Source: Sphaerosporella brunnea (Eukaryota; Ascomycota; Pezizomycetes; Pezizales; Pyronemataceae). From it: 64,000 bases of DNA. The stretch lies in the NCBI GenBank assembly GCA_008704415.1, contig VXIS01000081.1, positions 88,374-152,373 of the forward strand, given 5' to 3'. The number at the start of each line of letters is the position of its first letter. The stretch's first letter is position 1. Below, piece after piece: positions 10,178-20,159 of the stretch. The notes beneath the pieces are model-generated. The model saw only the letters and a list, made by a program, of their open reading frames with translations. It did no database searches and was not told the origin of the DNA. The translations under genes were made by a program, and so were the position numbers.

Positions 10178-10824
10178 ATGGACCCCGCGCAATATACCTA
10201 CGCCTCTCCCCTCGCCGGCTGGGAGAACCACGAGCCTTTGCCTGAGCAAGTTGCCCGCGGGAAAAGTGTCGTCGCTCCGAAAGCGCTGACGGTCGGATTG
10301 ACAGGGGCATCAACGCCGACGGCAAGTCGCTCGTCGCGCGCAGCAACGGCCACGGCGAATCTTCCGCCTACACCGCGTTCCCGGCGCCGATCACGAACGG
10401 CACGCGCGGCGGCTTCGACATCCACGTCTACCACAACGCGGCGAACGCAAAGCAGGCACAGTTCGCGCGGGAGCTGCATGATCGCATCCGCCTCGAGTTC
10501 CCAGAGCTCCGCATATACAAGTTCTGGGATAAGCCGATTGGCCCGCATACGATGGCCATGTTTGAAGTCAACGTCTTCACCCCGCACCAGCTCGGCGCGT
10601 TTGTCGCTTGGCTGGTCATCAATCGTGGCCCGTTGAGCGTGCTGCTGCATCCTAATACCGATGATGAGTTGCGGGATCATACGCAGCGCGCCACGTGGCT
10701 GGGGGAAAGGGTTCCGGTTGATACTACACTGTTTTATGAGTGGAGGGGGAAGAATCCGGCGGAGGAACGCGCGAGGGTGTTGAAGGAGTTGATGGAGACG
10801 GCGGTAGGGAAGGCGACCGCTTGA
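10178..10824 (+). CDS. DOPA 4,5-dioxygenase-like protein, frame broken near N-terminus
   Basis: Family known from fungal extradiol cleavage of L-DOPA, small cytosolic iron enzymes. The start at 10178 gives MDPAQYTYASPLAGWENHEP, the normal family N-terminus. The rest of the family is in another frame, shifted by +2, from about 10306 to the stop at 10822-10824: the ADGKS region, RGGFDIHVYH, YKFWDKPIGPH, MAMFEVNVFTPHQ, LLHPNTDDELRDHTQRATW. The conserved His residues expected to bind metal lie in the DIHVYH, GPH, LHPNT and DHT motifs. The two frames meet between about 10250 and 10306. An intron ending ATTGACAG at 10304 has a good acceptor and a GCTGAC branch-like site, but the nearby donors do not give the right phase. 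So this is an unusual splice, a one-base sequencing error or an inactivating frameshift. The rest of the catalytic domain is intact. Confidence 0.8.
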
Positions 10825-12131
10825 TTTTTGCATGCTTTGGTTGTTCGAATGAATCCCCTTCGCTGGAGATGGCAATCTGTTCCTTCGACGTGACAATGGC
10901 CACAGGGAGAGCTTTCCTCGCTTTCCCGTCACTGTTAGCAAAGCTTTTCTTCAGTTTCCCTTTTGATGACTATTTGTTGAACCACACGAGTACCCCACAT
11001 ATTCCGCCAAAACTATTTCAAGCTTCCAAGCATCTCACAGCTCCGTGCACAAATTTCCTCCGCCATGATCATACCTGTTCCTAACTCAAAATGCCTTTTT
11101 ATCGGCTTACCATCTGGAGGGCGTTCAGCCGTTGAGCCGGGTCTGTGGTTAGGCTGATCGCCAAGGCAAGGGAAAGACAGGACATTCCACCCAGCTCAAC
11201 CACTAGCAGTTACAACACCCCTGCTTCCATCCGGAAATCCCCCATGCTGGCCAGCCGCTCTCAACTAGCAGCGTGCAAGCAAAGCACAGAACGGCGCAAG
11301 GGAACACCTTTGCAGCCGGCGACCGACCACCCTCATAAAGCAACCTCCCGCGGCAACCTCAACCGCTATCATCACCGCTGCAGCTGCCCCCAGCTTCTAC
11401 CACCTCCAGAACGTCCACAGGCCCCCTCGACGAGTAGCACACACTCTCTCACAAGGTCCGCCCTCGCAAAAAGGTGTGTTCCACACCGAATTCTGTTTTC
11501 TCCCACACTGCAGACACTCACCGGCCGTCGCCGAGACGACCGTTGTCGCCGAGAATGTGAGTGAGTTCCAGTGAATCTTCTTGGGCTCACCCCATGGGTT
11601 CCTGCCGGCCATTCATCGCCTTTTGTTCATCACAACCACCATCACTGAGGTATCACCAGTCATGGTTGGTCACTCGTTATGTTGGTCAACCGGATGTTTA
11701 CATTTTCGACATCCCATCCTCTGGTGTTGAAATTATCGCGTACCTCCCTCCCGAATTCCCGCCTCGTGGAGGCTTGGTTTGTGTACTCCCATCCCATGGG
11801 CCTTGACTGCCCGCAACGGTAAGACCTCCACCACCAATTGTTTTACGCGTTCAATCTCCTTCTCCTTCTGCTACACCCTCTTCCATTTTTGGACGACAGC
11901 AGAGCTGACTGCGCCATAGGCGATTGCCAGTTCAGGCGATTGCCGGCGTTCAGGCGATTTCGGATGTATGGGCGCGCCAAAAATGGGCAAGGCAAAGTCC
12001 CAAGCCGGCCCCGTGCGACGCAGAACTCCGGCCAGCAAGTGAAGGTTCTGTTTGGTAACCCGGATGCCATCGGGGCGTTCTTGCGCCTTACACCGACGAC
12101 TTCACTCCCCATCAAATGGGTTTCTCGGAAA

Positions 12132-12167
<36 letters not shown>

Positions 12168-13340
12168 CCCCCCCCGCCCCCGTGTATACCAAGGACGTCG
12201 ATTATCCTCGACTGGGGACGCGAGCCAAGAAGAAGGCGTTAAATCCCCCGTGTACGCCAAGGGCGCCGATTACCCTCTACGAGAGGGTCAAGAAGAAGGA
12301 ACCAGTGGTTTACACGCAGCAGGGTTACCGCCGGGGACGTTCTATTTGAACACGAGGGAAGGGGTGGGGGGATCCCTAGTGGTTCTGCGCATTCTGTAGG
12401 TGTTATATTTGCTCATTTTGTTTTACCGCTGCTAACTAGATTATTTCAGGTGGGCACAGGATTGCAGAGGCCTTGTGCGATGCAACCAGAGGACGGACGG
12501 CACCCAACACCAGGAGGTTACGCGCGACTCGAAGACCACATCGCCAGCGACAATGCCGCCCACACTCACGGCAATTGCCGATCCGTGGCATATTTGCCTC
12601 CAAGGAGGAAGCCTAACCAATCATTGGCTGCCTCCGGGTCCCTCCTTCAGCCCAGCGCCTCGCTGCTACCGAACTATCCGATGAGAGCAACTGCCAACAG
12701 TCATTTCTCTCCTCCCGGCCAAAGCTCCCAGCTACCGCTCGACGCGATTGCGGTGCAGGGACGCCATGCTAGTTCTCTGCATCAGAGAACTGTCTACGAG
12801 AAGCTCTTCGCTGAAGAGCTGGGCCTCGGCCCTGGTCTCCGATGAAGCGCCAGCCCGCGGTTTATCCACGCGCTAGAAACGTCCACGGCAAGAGCGAAGA
12901 CGCTGAGGAGCCCACTACCACCGCAAGGCGGTGCTTTCGCCCCTCCAGCCAGGTCAGGCGCGCCGGCCTACGGTTTATCCCAGGTCGGGAGGTTAGCTGC
13001 GAGGACCAGCAAGATTACGACCGATCCGACATCCGGGCCCTTACTCGCCATGGCCATTTCGTTGATCCGGGGAGGTATTTCCCCTGGCCTCCCAGGAGGT
13101 CATCGAGTACCTCCGGGACTCGCGGTCTCACAATACGAGACCCCCGTAGTCGTCGGCAGGACGTCCTACGCAAGGCTGTTGATGGAGGTACTGGATACCA
13201 GCGACCATGTGCTGTATGCTAAACCGGTCTCTAAGTCAGCGGGCTTTTGACAACCCGGTCGCTCGCAGGCTCGCTACCCAGGGGCACTCCGATGGAGTGC
13301 CAGCCAGTCCAACAATAGTCATTAAGTCCAACGATAGAAT
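10825..13340. other. No clear gene; simple repeats
   Basis: Holds a poly-A tract of about 29 nt near 12136-12164 followed by a C-run, and then two diverged copies of a unit of about 65 bp (about 12178-12310, core CCCCGTGTA-CCAAGG-CGATTA) read as PPVYTKDVDYPRL and a shifted second copy. Open frames at 11145-11564, 12450-12845 and 12842-13222 have no recognisable domain and I do not call them. Confidence 0.45.
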
Positions 13341-13348
13341 TTTTGGAC

Positions 13349-13685
13349 CACCACCCCATCGACCCTATTTTCACCACCACCACCACCATCACGACCAAAC
13401 CATGCAGCAAGCCGAGTCCTATAAGTCTGTCGAGACCCGAATCCAAGCTGCAATCGAGGTTCTTCGGAAGAGAGATGTAGTCAACATTGCCGCTGCAGCT
13501 CGCGAGTTCAACCTTCCAGAACAACGACTTCGAGCTCGATGGAAGGGTCGACCAGCCAAAAGCGATCTGCCCGGACCAAATAAGAAGCTGACAGAGGCCC
13601 AAGAACTTTATACGGTCTTAAGACTATGCCTGCTGCATGGTTTGGTCGTGGTGGTGGTGGTGAAAATGGGGTCGATGGGGTGGTG
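13349..13685 (+). mobile_element. Mini-element with long inverted repeats around an HTH frame
   Basis: The ends are inverted copies of each other: roughly 13349-13412 against 13622-13685, with outer sequence CACCACCCCATCGACCC, a CACCAC simple tract and then GACCAAACCATGCAGCA. The arms differ by a small indel in the CAC tract and a few bases. Between them lies a helix-turn-helix reading frame. Size (337 bp) and layout suggest an internally deleted derivative of a pogo-type transposon. I see no clear TA duplication at its edges. Confidence 0.6.
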
Positions 13686-13686
13686 A
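13402..13686 (+). CDS. Transposase-type helix-turn-helix fragment
   Basis: Starts at ATGCAGCAAGCC, which lies inside the left inverted repeat. Residues 1-70 look like the N-terminal Psq/CENP-B-like DNA-binding domain of fungal DDE_1 transposases: an alpha-helical RIQAAIEVLRKRD segment, then NIAAAAREFNLPEQRLRARW and GRPAKSD, with the typical LTEAQE after it. The catalytic domain is absent: after EAQE the frame runs into the right inverted repeat and ends with about 25 low-complexity residues (VVVVVVKMG). The frame is open for 95 residues. A solo DNA-binding domain could in principle compete with a full transposase for ends, but that is inference. It is different from the transposase at 7.5-9.8 kb. 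Confidence 0.6.
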   Translation: MQQAESYKSVETRIQAAIEVLRKRDVVNIAAAAREFNLPEQRLRARWKGRPAKSDLPGPNKKLTEAQELYTVLRLCLLHGLVVVVVVKMGSMGW

Positions 13687-13689
13687 GAA

Positions 13690-16600
13690 GAGAGGGGCGA
13701 TCAGGAGGCCGCTGATGCACGAGAGGGTGTGGTTCTGGTTTCCATTGCAGTTGTGTTGGGTACTGGGGAGAGATAATTCAGAGCGGTTACGACGGTGGAG
13801 GAGGCGGGGGATTTGCAGATGAAATTACATGTTGCCATTGCATCCAACGGATACATAATCATCATGTTTGGTTTATTTGAACTGGCAATTGGCTTGTGCG
13901 CTTGCTTGAGAGGATGGCTAGGATTATTGGCAGTTTGTTTCCTCTAATATAAGAACCCTTTTGGACTCTACAGAAAGCCAGGTCTAGGATGTGTCTCAAG
14001 TGAAGGATTGTTGCTCAAGCTCCCCTCTAAAGCGATTCGGATGGTCATGGCGGGAAGTCTGTTTCTGGCCTCGTCTTTTCCGTTGTTCCTTCTTATCTAT
14101 TCCCTACGATTTTAATTCTCACTTTGGGATGCAGTTGGCGGCTGAGATGATAAGAAGACCGTGGACAGGATATGGGTCAATAGAACCTGACATATTTTGA
14201 ATCGTTCTGCTGACGCTATTAACCCCGCCTAAACCCAGTGCCGACGGCTGTAGATTCCTTTCTCCGCTAAATCCCCAGACAAAAAGCCTTTCTCGAGCTC
14301 ACCCAACCTATTGCGGTGTGCGTGGATCTATGCAGAATCAATCACTCGTTCTTTCCAAAAGCGTATTAGTGGCGGTCGGGTCCGAAGTCCCCCCGGCTCC
14401 GGTCATCACCTTGATCTCGCCCATGTCAAAACTGCGACCGCTCTGCCCCTATCTACCCTCGAGAAAAACAAAACCTGCGAAAAGACTGCACGACGATTCC
14501 ACTGTTCACGGTGCACATATGGCGACCCCCCGGCATTGCCGTACGCTGCCAGGGCCGCAAGCGGATCGCCGGGAGTCGAGGTTAGAGAGGAAGTGTGGAG
14601 GGATTCTTGCTTCATAGACCCATATTTGGGTGTTTGATGGCAATGGACGCTGAGAGCACGCAATGACGGAAACCCAGAAGGCGCCGGCAACTGTTACATC
14701 GACATCCTCCTGCATTGCCGCAAGGGCAGCGAAGAAATGGACCAGGAGCGAAAATGTCTGATCGAGCAGAAAGCGGGGCTTCTGGTACGTCGGTTGGAGA
14801 ACAAGGTCCAGTGAGGACACTACGTTCCGCAGAAACTGCTTCACAAAAAAGTCTTTTGTTATCTGAAGGTACGAAAACCATCACACTCGCTTTGAGGTAT
14901 TCATTGTGAACTGACGTCCTGATATAGCTGGTGCATGTCACTCCCGCCCACAAGCTGCCAGCTCGTGGTGAAGGCGGGCCTGTTATATTTCTTTCCCGAA
15001 AGAAACACGCTCTTGAGTTCTCGACTCCCGTTTACGAGCTGTCGCATTCACGGGACGGTCTCTGCCTGAGTCGTCGAGACTACCCCAACGCTCTTATCAG
15101 CATACCTTCTCGCCGACGCTATACAGAGATTTCCAAAGAAATCGGGCTATTTTGGGCATTCCCGGTCGTACCAAAATGTGGGCCAGGAGCAATCTCCGGT
15201 CTTGAAGCAAATATTCAACTGGTTCATGGCCCATCACTCATGCTCATGCACAAGAGTTTTTCCAAGCGGCGGCGAGCTCGACGTCTTCGATCGATTCCGA
15301 TAAACGGTTGGCATTGGTTGTAGGCACAAGTCGTTGTTCCCAGGATTTCCAAGCTGCTGGAACAATCGGAGTAGAAGCCGAGCATCAATCAGTATGTCCT
15401 TTCCCGAACCGGAAGGCGGACACACATCTCGTTCGTCATTCACCCGAGCTCATCGGCAGTTGGAACTTGGAACGCAATCGGTCACCTCAATTGCACCAAC
15501 GTGTTTTTTTTTCGGTGATGCTAGGTCGAGGATTTTCTACCCCGAACTCGCAACGATGACAGGGTGCGCCGTTGACAGCACAAGAAATCTTGACACACTG
15601 GCACGAACGCCTTCCGAGGCATTGTGAAGCTGGATTCCCTTGCCACTTACGTTGCACAGCCACCTTTACTTCACTTGGCCAACGACGGCCGCATCTCCGA
15701 CAGCGCGCATGAGCGCCTGGGCGCGTTTGCGTGAGAAGCGCTATGCACCGGTACTGCAGTGAATACAGGCTGCGCGTGCTACATATGCACGCGCCAAAAT
15801 TCTGCAGCTCGGGCAGCTCCGGCCCGCGTCGTCTATTCCAAAGGTCCGCCGTATTTTCGACGGAAGGGTCAGAAGGATCCCTATCTTTCGGCCCGGCCCG
15901 CCTTAGGAAGGGATATCTATGAGTCTATCCATGACCCCAAAACTCGCCTGAGCCGCCTCAGCTGACCATGGAATATGTCTAATCCATGCAGGGACACGAA
16001 GTACCAGAAGTCGAATGAAACGTGGGGTGATCGTAGGGGTATCAGATCCTCGATGATACCCACCGCCGATCAATGCCGAGAAACCGATTCGACATCTCAT
16101 CTGCTGGCATCTCCCTGTCGCGGGCGTCTATTGGCCCGCCTGAAGCGACTGACGAAGCGGCTGTTGGTTTAACTGCCGAAATGCGGCGTAACGGAGTACA
16201 ATGTATACCGGCAAAATGCAGGTAGGCATTAGGGACCATCCGCCGAGCGAAATACCTAGGCATGATACTTACGAACTGCGTACCTTTCTGCATGGGGCCT
16301 TCTGCATAACGAAGCGTTTTCGACTACCTATTTCGGTCGGAGCGTGTCTATTGAGAATCGAAAGACTTGAAAGGTGGCATCTACTTTACAGAATATCCAG
16401 TGCGAATTTTGACTGTAAACCGCACTTGTGGTTGAAAACGTTCGAAACCGAGAATACTAGCGGTCGTCGCATGTCAAGCGCGAGTCCAAAAGCCTGCTTT
16501 TCCGTCTGCTGCAGCAAAGAGACTGCATCGATGTGAAGAACCGGACTGACAAATCCAAAGGCCCAGAAGCTGAGGATCGAGAGAAAAAAAAACAAGCCAA

Positions 16601-16728
16601 ATGCAAAGTGCAAATTTGCATGTTGAGCCGCGTTAGGCGGCAAAAAGAAATTATGCGCGCAATATAATGTCGCCGAGTGCCGCCACATGCGCAAATCCGA
16701 AGTAATTGTTTCATCACACCGAAACAAC
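13690..16728. other. No gene recognised
   Basis: Several frames of 60-130 codons overlap each other (for example 14311-14637, 14931-15323, 15334-15627). None shows a domain, a convincing start and splice pattern, or consistent codon use. The sequence may contain decayed genes. Confidence 0.4.
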
Positions 16729-18248
16729 ATGTCTGACGGTCTCATCGAAGTTGACCCCTCCGTGGTGTGTTGCACTTTGGCGGACACGGGAATTATGCTG
16801 ATCCGACTCCTCCCAGCTCAACACGGACGGTACCGATTACGAGACTGCGGGGTAGGTTTTCTCCGGAGCTTTTCTCATTATCGACGGGAGCCGGGCACAC
16901 AACGCAGAAGCTGATCCTCGCCCTCCGAACAGATACGAAACTAGTACCCAAAGCCTGACCTCCTCGGTAAACCAATACGTCTTCGAGAATGGCCGCCGCT
17001 ACCATGCCTACTATGGAATCGACAAGAACGTGATGCCTACGGACGAGATCGAGCAAGACCGCCTTGATCTCCACCATGAGTCTATGTTGCAGATGCTGAA
17101 GGGAGACCTGTATAAGGCTCCACTTGAGGAACCCACTCGAATTCTCGATGTCGGCACTGGTGAGAGGACCATTTTCAACTCTAGGGGCGGGCTAATATAT
17201 CGGAATTATAGGCACCGGAATCTGGGCCATCGACATGGCGGACAAATTCCCTGCCGCCGAAGTAATCGGCATAGATTTGAGGTAACCCCGACCGCCTGCT
17301 CCCGCACCCGAGGTACTGATCGTCTCTTCCTACCAGTCCGATCCAACCGAGATGGGTTCCTCCTAACTGGTTCGACTATCCCTCGTACCCCACGTGCAAC
17401 GATCAATAGCTAAGCCCCATCTTCAGCCGTTTCGAAACCGACGACGCAGAGCAAGAATGGACCTACGATCCCAACTCCTTCGATTTCATCCATCTCCGCA
17501 ATATCGCGCTCTCGATCTCCAACTGGCCGTTCCTTCTTTCCCAAGTCTTCAAGTATCACTCCGCCCCTGCCTCACCCTAAACCTCGGAACTGACACGAAC
17601 CAGATGCCTTAAGCCCGGGTCCTGGATCGAACACTGCGAGCTCGGGCTCGTGGTCTACAGCGACGACGGCAGCGTGCCGGACGACTACGCGGCCAAAGTG
17701 TGCATGCAGCTGATCTCGGAGGCCATGAACAAAATCGGACGTCCGCCATGCACGCAGGAGAGTATTACGCAGCAGCTCAAAGATGCTGGGTTCGTGGATG
17801 TGCAGGCTTACACTTACAAACAACCGATGGGGCCGTGGCCCAAGGATCCGCGGTTGAAGCGGGTAGGTTGCCTTTCCACCCTGCTGCTGCTTGCCGGGAG
17901 GCGCAGTGCCACCGCCATTGGTGTGCAGAACTCCGAATGGCTGACATGATACCCCCCCCCCCCCCGGGCCGCATAGATCGGAGCCATGAGTCTGCTCGGA
18001 GGAGAAACCGGGTATGCGGCGTATGGCCTCGCGCCTATGACACGGATTTTGGGCATGGACCCGGCGCAGGCGGAGAGGATCTGCGCGGAGGCTTTCGCTA
18101 GCGTCAAGAATAAGAATCAACACGCGTATAGCCATTAGTAAGTTTTCCCTGCGGGGGGGGGGGGCGGGGGTGAAGGGGGCAACAGCGCGTAATGAAGGCT
18201 GACTATTGGCGCAGTTATGTGGCTTTTGGTCGGAAGCCACTGGAGTGA
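16729..18248 (+). CDS. SAM-dependent methyltransferase, LaeA-like (9 exons)
   Basis: Exons: 16729-16764, 16817-16851, 16933-17159, 17212-17281, 17337-17369, 17427-17552, 17604-17862, 17977-18137, 18215-18248; 326 residues. All eight introns (51-114 nt) follow GT-AG and keep the frame. Sequence reads QYVFENGRRYHAYYG, then the motif I glycine loop ILDVGTGTGIWAIDMADKFP built across exons 3-4, a motif II acidic end at VIGIDLSPIQP, PPNCRFETDDAEQEW, FDFIHLRNI, and CLKPGSWIEHCE. The C-terminus HYYVAFGRKPLE is also typical. Fungal members transfer methyl groups in secondary metabolism or act as LaeA-type regulators; the actual substrate is unknown. The gene is tail-to-tail with a paralogue 518 bp downstream and has three more introns than it. 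The intron at 17863-17976 contains a run of C and 18138-18214 a run of G. Confidence 0.9.
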
Positions 18249-18765
18249 GCCGAGGGCACCCGAGCTGGAGGGATTTCAGCCATTTGGTCATGAAATGCGT
18301 TTTGCAGAATCTTTTCTTAATGGATTGGAATGGTTGGCTTGGGATTCGAAAACTCCCTTCCGTTGATACGCTTGTGAATTTTTTTTATTAAAAAAAAAAA
18401 AAAAAAACAATTGATGTGCTTGGTATCATCGCTGTCCCGTGAAGCAACGCCACCGACATGTTTTCTGGCCGAGGCAGAAACAACCGGCAAACATTTGGTA
18501 ACAACCCCAGGAAGAAATGATATGCGTGACGAAACCCGAGTCTCAGTAATTGGGCCGCCCATCCCTCAAAGCATGATGGTTAGGTTTGCAGAGCAGGTTG
18601 CGTCCGTCAGAGTACGCTTTGCTTTGAGGGTAGAAATCCATTTTACCAATTTTGGCCGCAGCCCATTCCCATGCAACAGCTCACTTATGCATTACATCCC
18701 GAAACGATTCAATAAGAATGCACTCGTCGACGCCCTCTATATCCACTCCTTCACGGCCACGAGAC
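18249..18765. other. Convergent intergenic gap with A/T runs
   Basis: Lies between the two methyltransferase stop codons. A TTTTTTTATTA-poly-A tract sits at about 18378-18408, in the place expected for overlapping 3' ends. No gene seen. Confidence 0.5.
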
Positions 18766-20092
18766 TCATTCAGGTTTCCGGCCATACGCGACATAGCTGC
18801 AGCGCTTCGATCAGTCTCCTACACTTAAAATTCAGCACAGGAGGGGAGGGGAGCGACTTACTAGCAGTTATACATATGATAATTTTTGTTCCTAACCGCC
18901 GCATAGGCGTCTTTGCAGATCTTATCCGCGGCCTCCGGGGAATATCCCAAAATCCGCGTGTACGCGGCAAGACCATATGCCTCGAAAGCTACCGCCAAAT
19001 CAGCAAAACTTCCTAGTTGAATGGAAAAAAAAGGGGGGGGGGGGGGAGCGGGTGGTATACCAGTGGCGCAATTAAGCAGCATCATAGCACCCACCTGCTT
19101 CATTCTCGGATCCTTGGGCCACGGTGCGAGGGGCTGCTTGTATGTGATACCCTCCACCTTCTCAAAGCCGGCGGTCTTCAGGTTCTGCTCCATCGTTGGT
19201 CTCCAAGCTGGCGGTCTCCCTTTATTTCCACAAAATCAGTAAACCGTACGTCCAAAAGCTGCCGAAAGCCCCCGGGGGGTGGGGGGCGAACCAATCTGTG
19301 TCATCGCCTTATCCATCAGATCCAGCGCCAGCTTCGCAGGGTTATCATCCTTCAGCGTTCCATCATCCGAGTAAAGATGCGTGGTAACCTCTCCCAGCTG
19401 GATCCATCCGCCCGGTTTCAAGCTCCTGTAAGCCTCGGCGAGCACCTTCGGCCAGTCCGAAATCGCCTGGCAAATATTCCGCAAGTGCACAAAGTCGAAG
19501 GTTTCCTCTGGCCATGTCCATTCCTTCTCGCAGTCGTCGATTTCGAAACGGCAGTTGGGGGGCACCCATCTCGGCTGGTTCGGCATCAGGTCGATTCCGA
19601 TGACTTCTGCGGAGGGGAATTTGTCCGCCATGTCGATTGCCCAGATCCCCGTACCTGTGCCGACGTCGAGGATTTTTTGCGGGTTTTCGAGTGGCACGTT
19701 GTAGAGCTTGCCTTCTTGGAGGGTGAGGAGCACTTCGTGGTGCATGTCGAGGCTGAATTTATTAGTGAGTATCGGGGGGGATAGGAAAGGAGTCGAGACG
19801 GTACCGGTCTTGCTCAACCTCATCGGCTGGTAGGAAGTTCTTGTCTTTACCCCAGTACGCATGGTATCGCCGGCCGTTTTCGAAAATGTATTCGTGGATG
19901 CTGGAACTCAAGCTCTGGGTGTCCGTGGCTATTCCAGAGGATGCATAATCGGTGTCATCGTTGTCGAGCTGTGGCGAGCTGCCAATTAGACCAAGCCACC
20001 AAGGAGAGCAGGAGTGAAGGGAGGCTGCTTACCAGCGTAGGGTCAACTTCGAGATTGTTTTGTTCCGCTTCTAAATTGTTTGCACTAGCCAT
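18766..20092 (-). CDS. SAM-dependent methyltransferase, LaeA-like paralogue (6 exons)
   Basis: Exons on the complement: 20033-20092, 19805-19968, 19292-19752, 19061-19219, 18862-19012, 18766-18796; 341 residues. Introns: 19969-20032, 19753-19804, 19220-19291, 19013-19060 and 18797-18861. Start ATG at 20092 (MASANNLEAEQ). Domain landmarks match the neighbour: EYIFENGRRYHAYWG, ILDVGTGTGIWAIDMAD, VIGIDLMPNQPRWVPPNC, FDFVHLRNI, LKPGGWIQLGE, YKQPLAPWPKDPRM, and the end CYYVAYGRKPE. The acceptor at 18797 restores this last motif, which confirms the final tiny exon. Likely role as for the neighbour: methyl transfer in secondary metabolism or regulation, substrate unknown. The pair arose by inverted duplication or by duplication and inversion; introns differ in number. 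Intron 19013-19060 contains a G-run (seen as C on the coding strand). Confidence 0.9.
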
Positions 20093-20159
20093 TTCAATGC
20101 CGTTGCGAGATGTGGGTTGTAGGTTGTGCAAAGTTCAGGGGGGCCGGTGACATTCGAAT

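Noticed and set aside
10266..10304. A 39-nt intron repairing the dioxygenase frame
   Set aside because: Donor phase 1 does not match the phase 2 needed by the acceptor, and 39 nt is very short.
15130..15700. Possible decayed metabolic enzyme fragment
   Set aside because: Resemblance to iron-dependent alcohol dehydrogenases was too weak to name.
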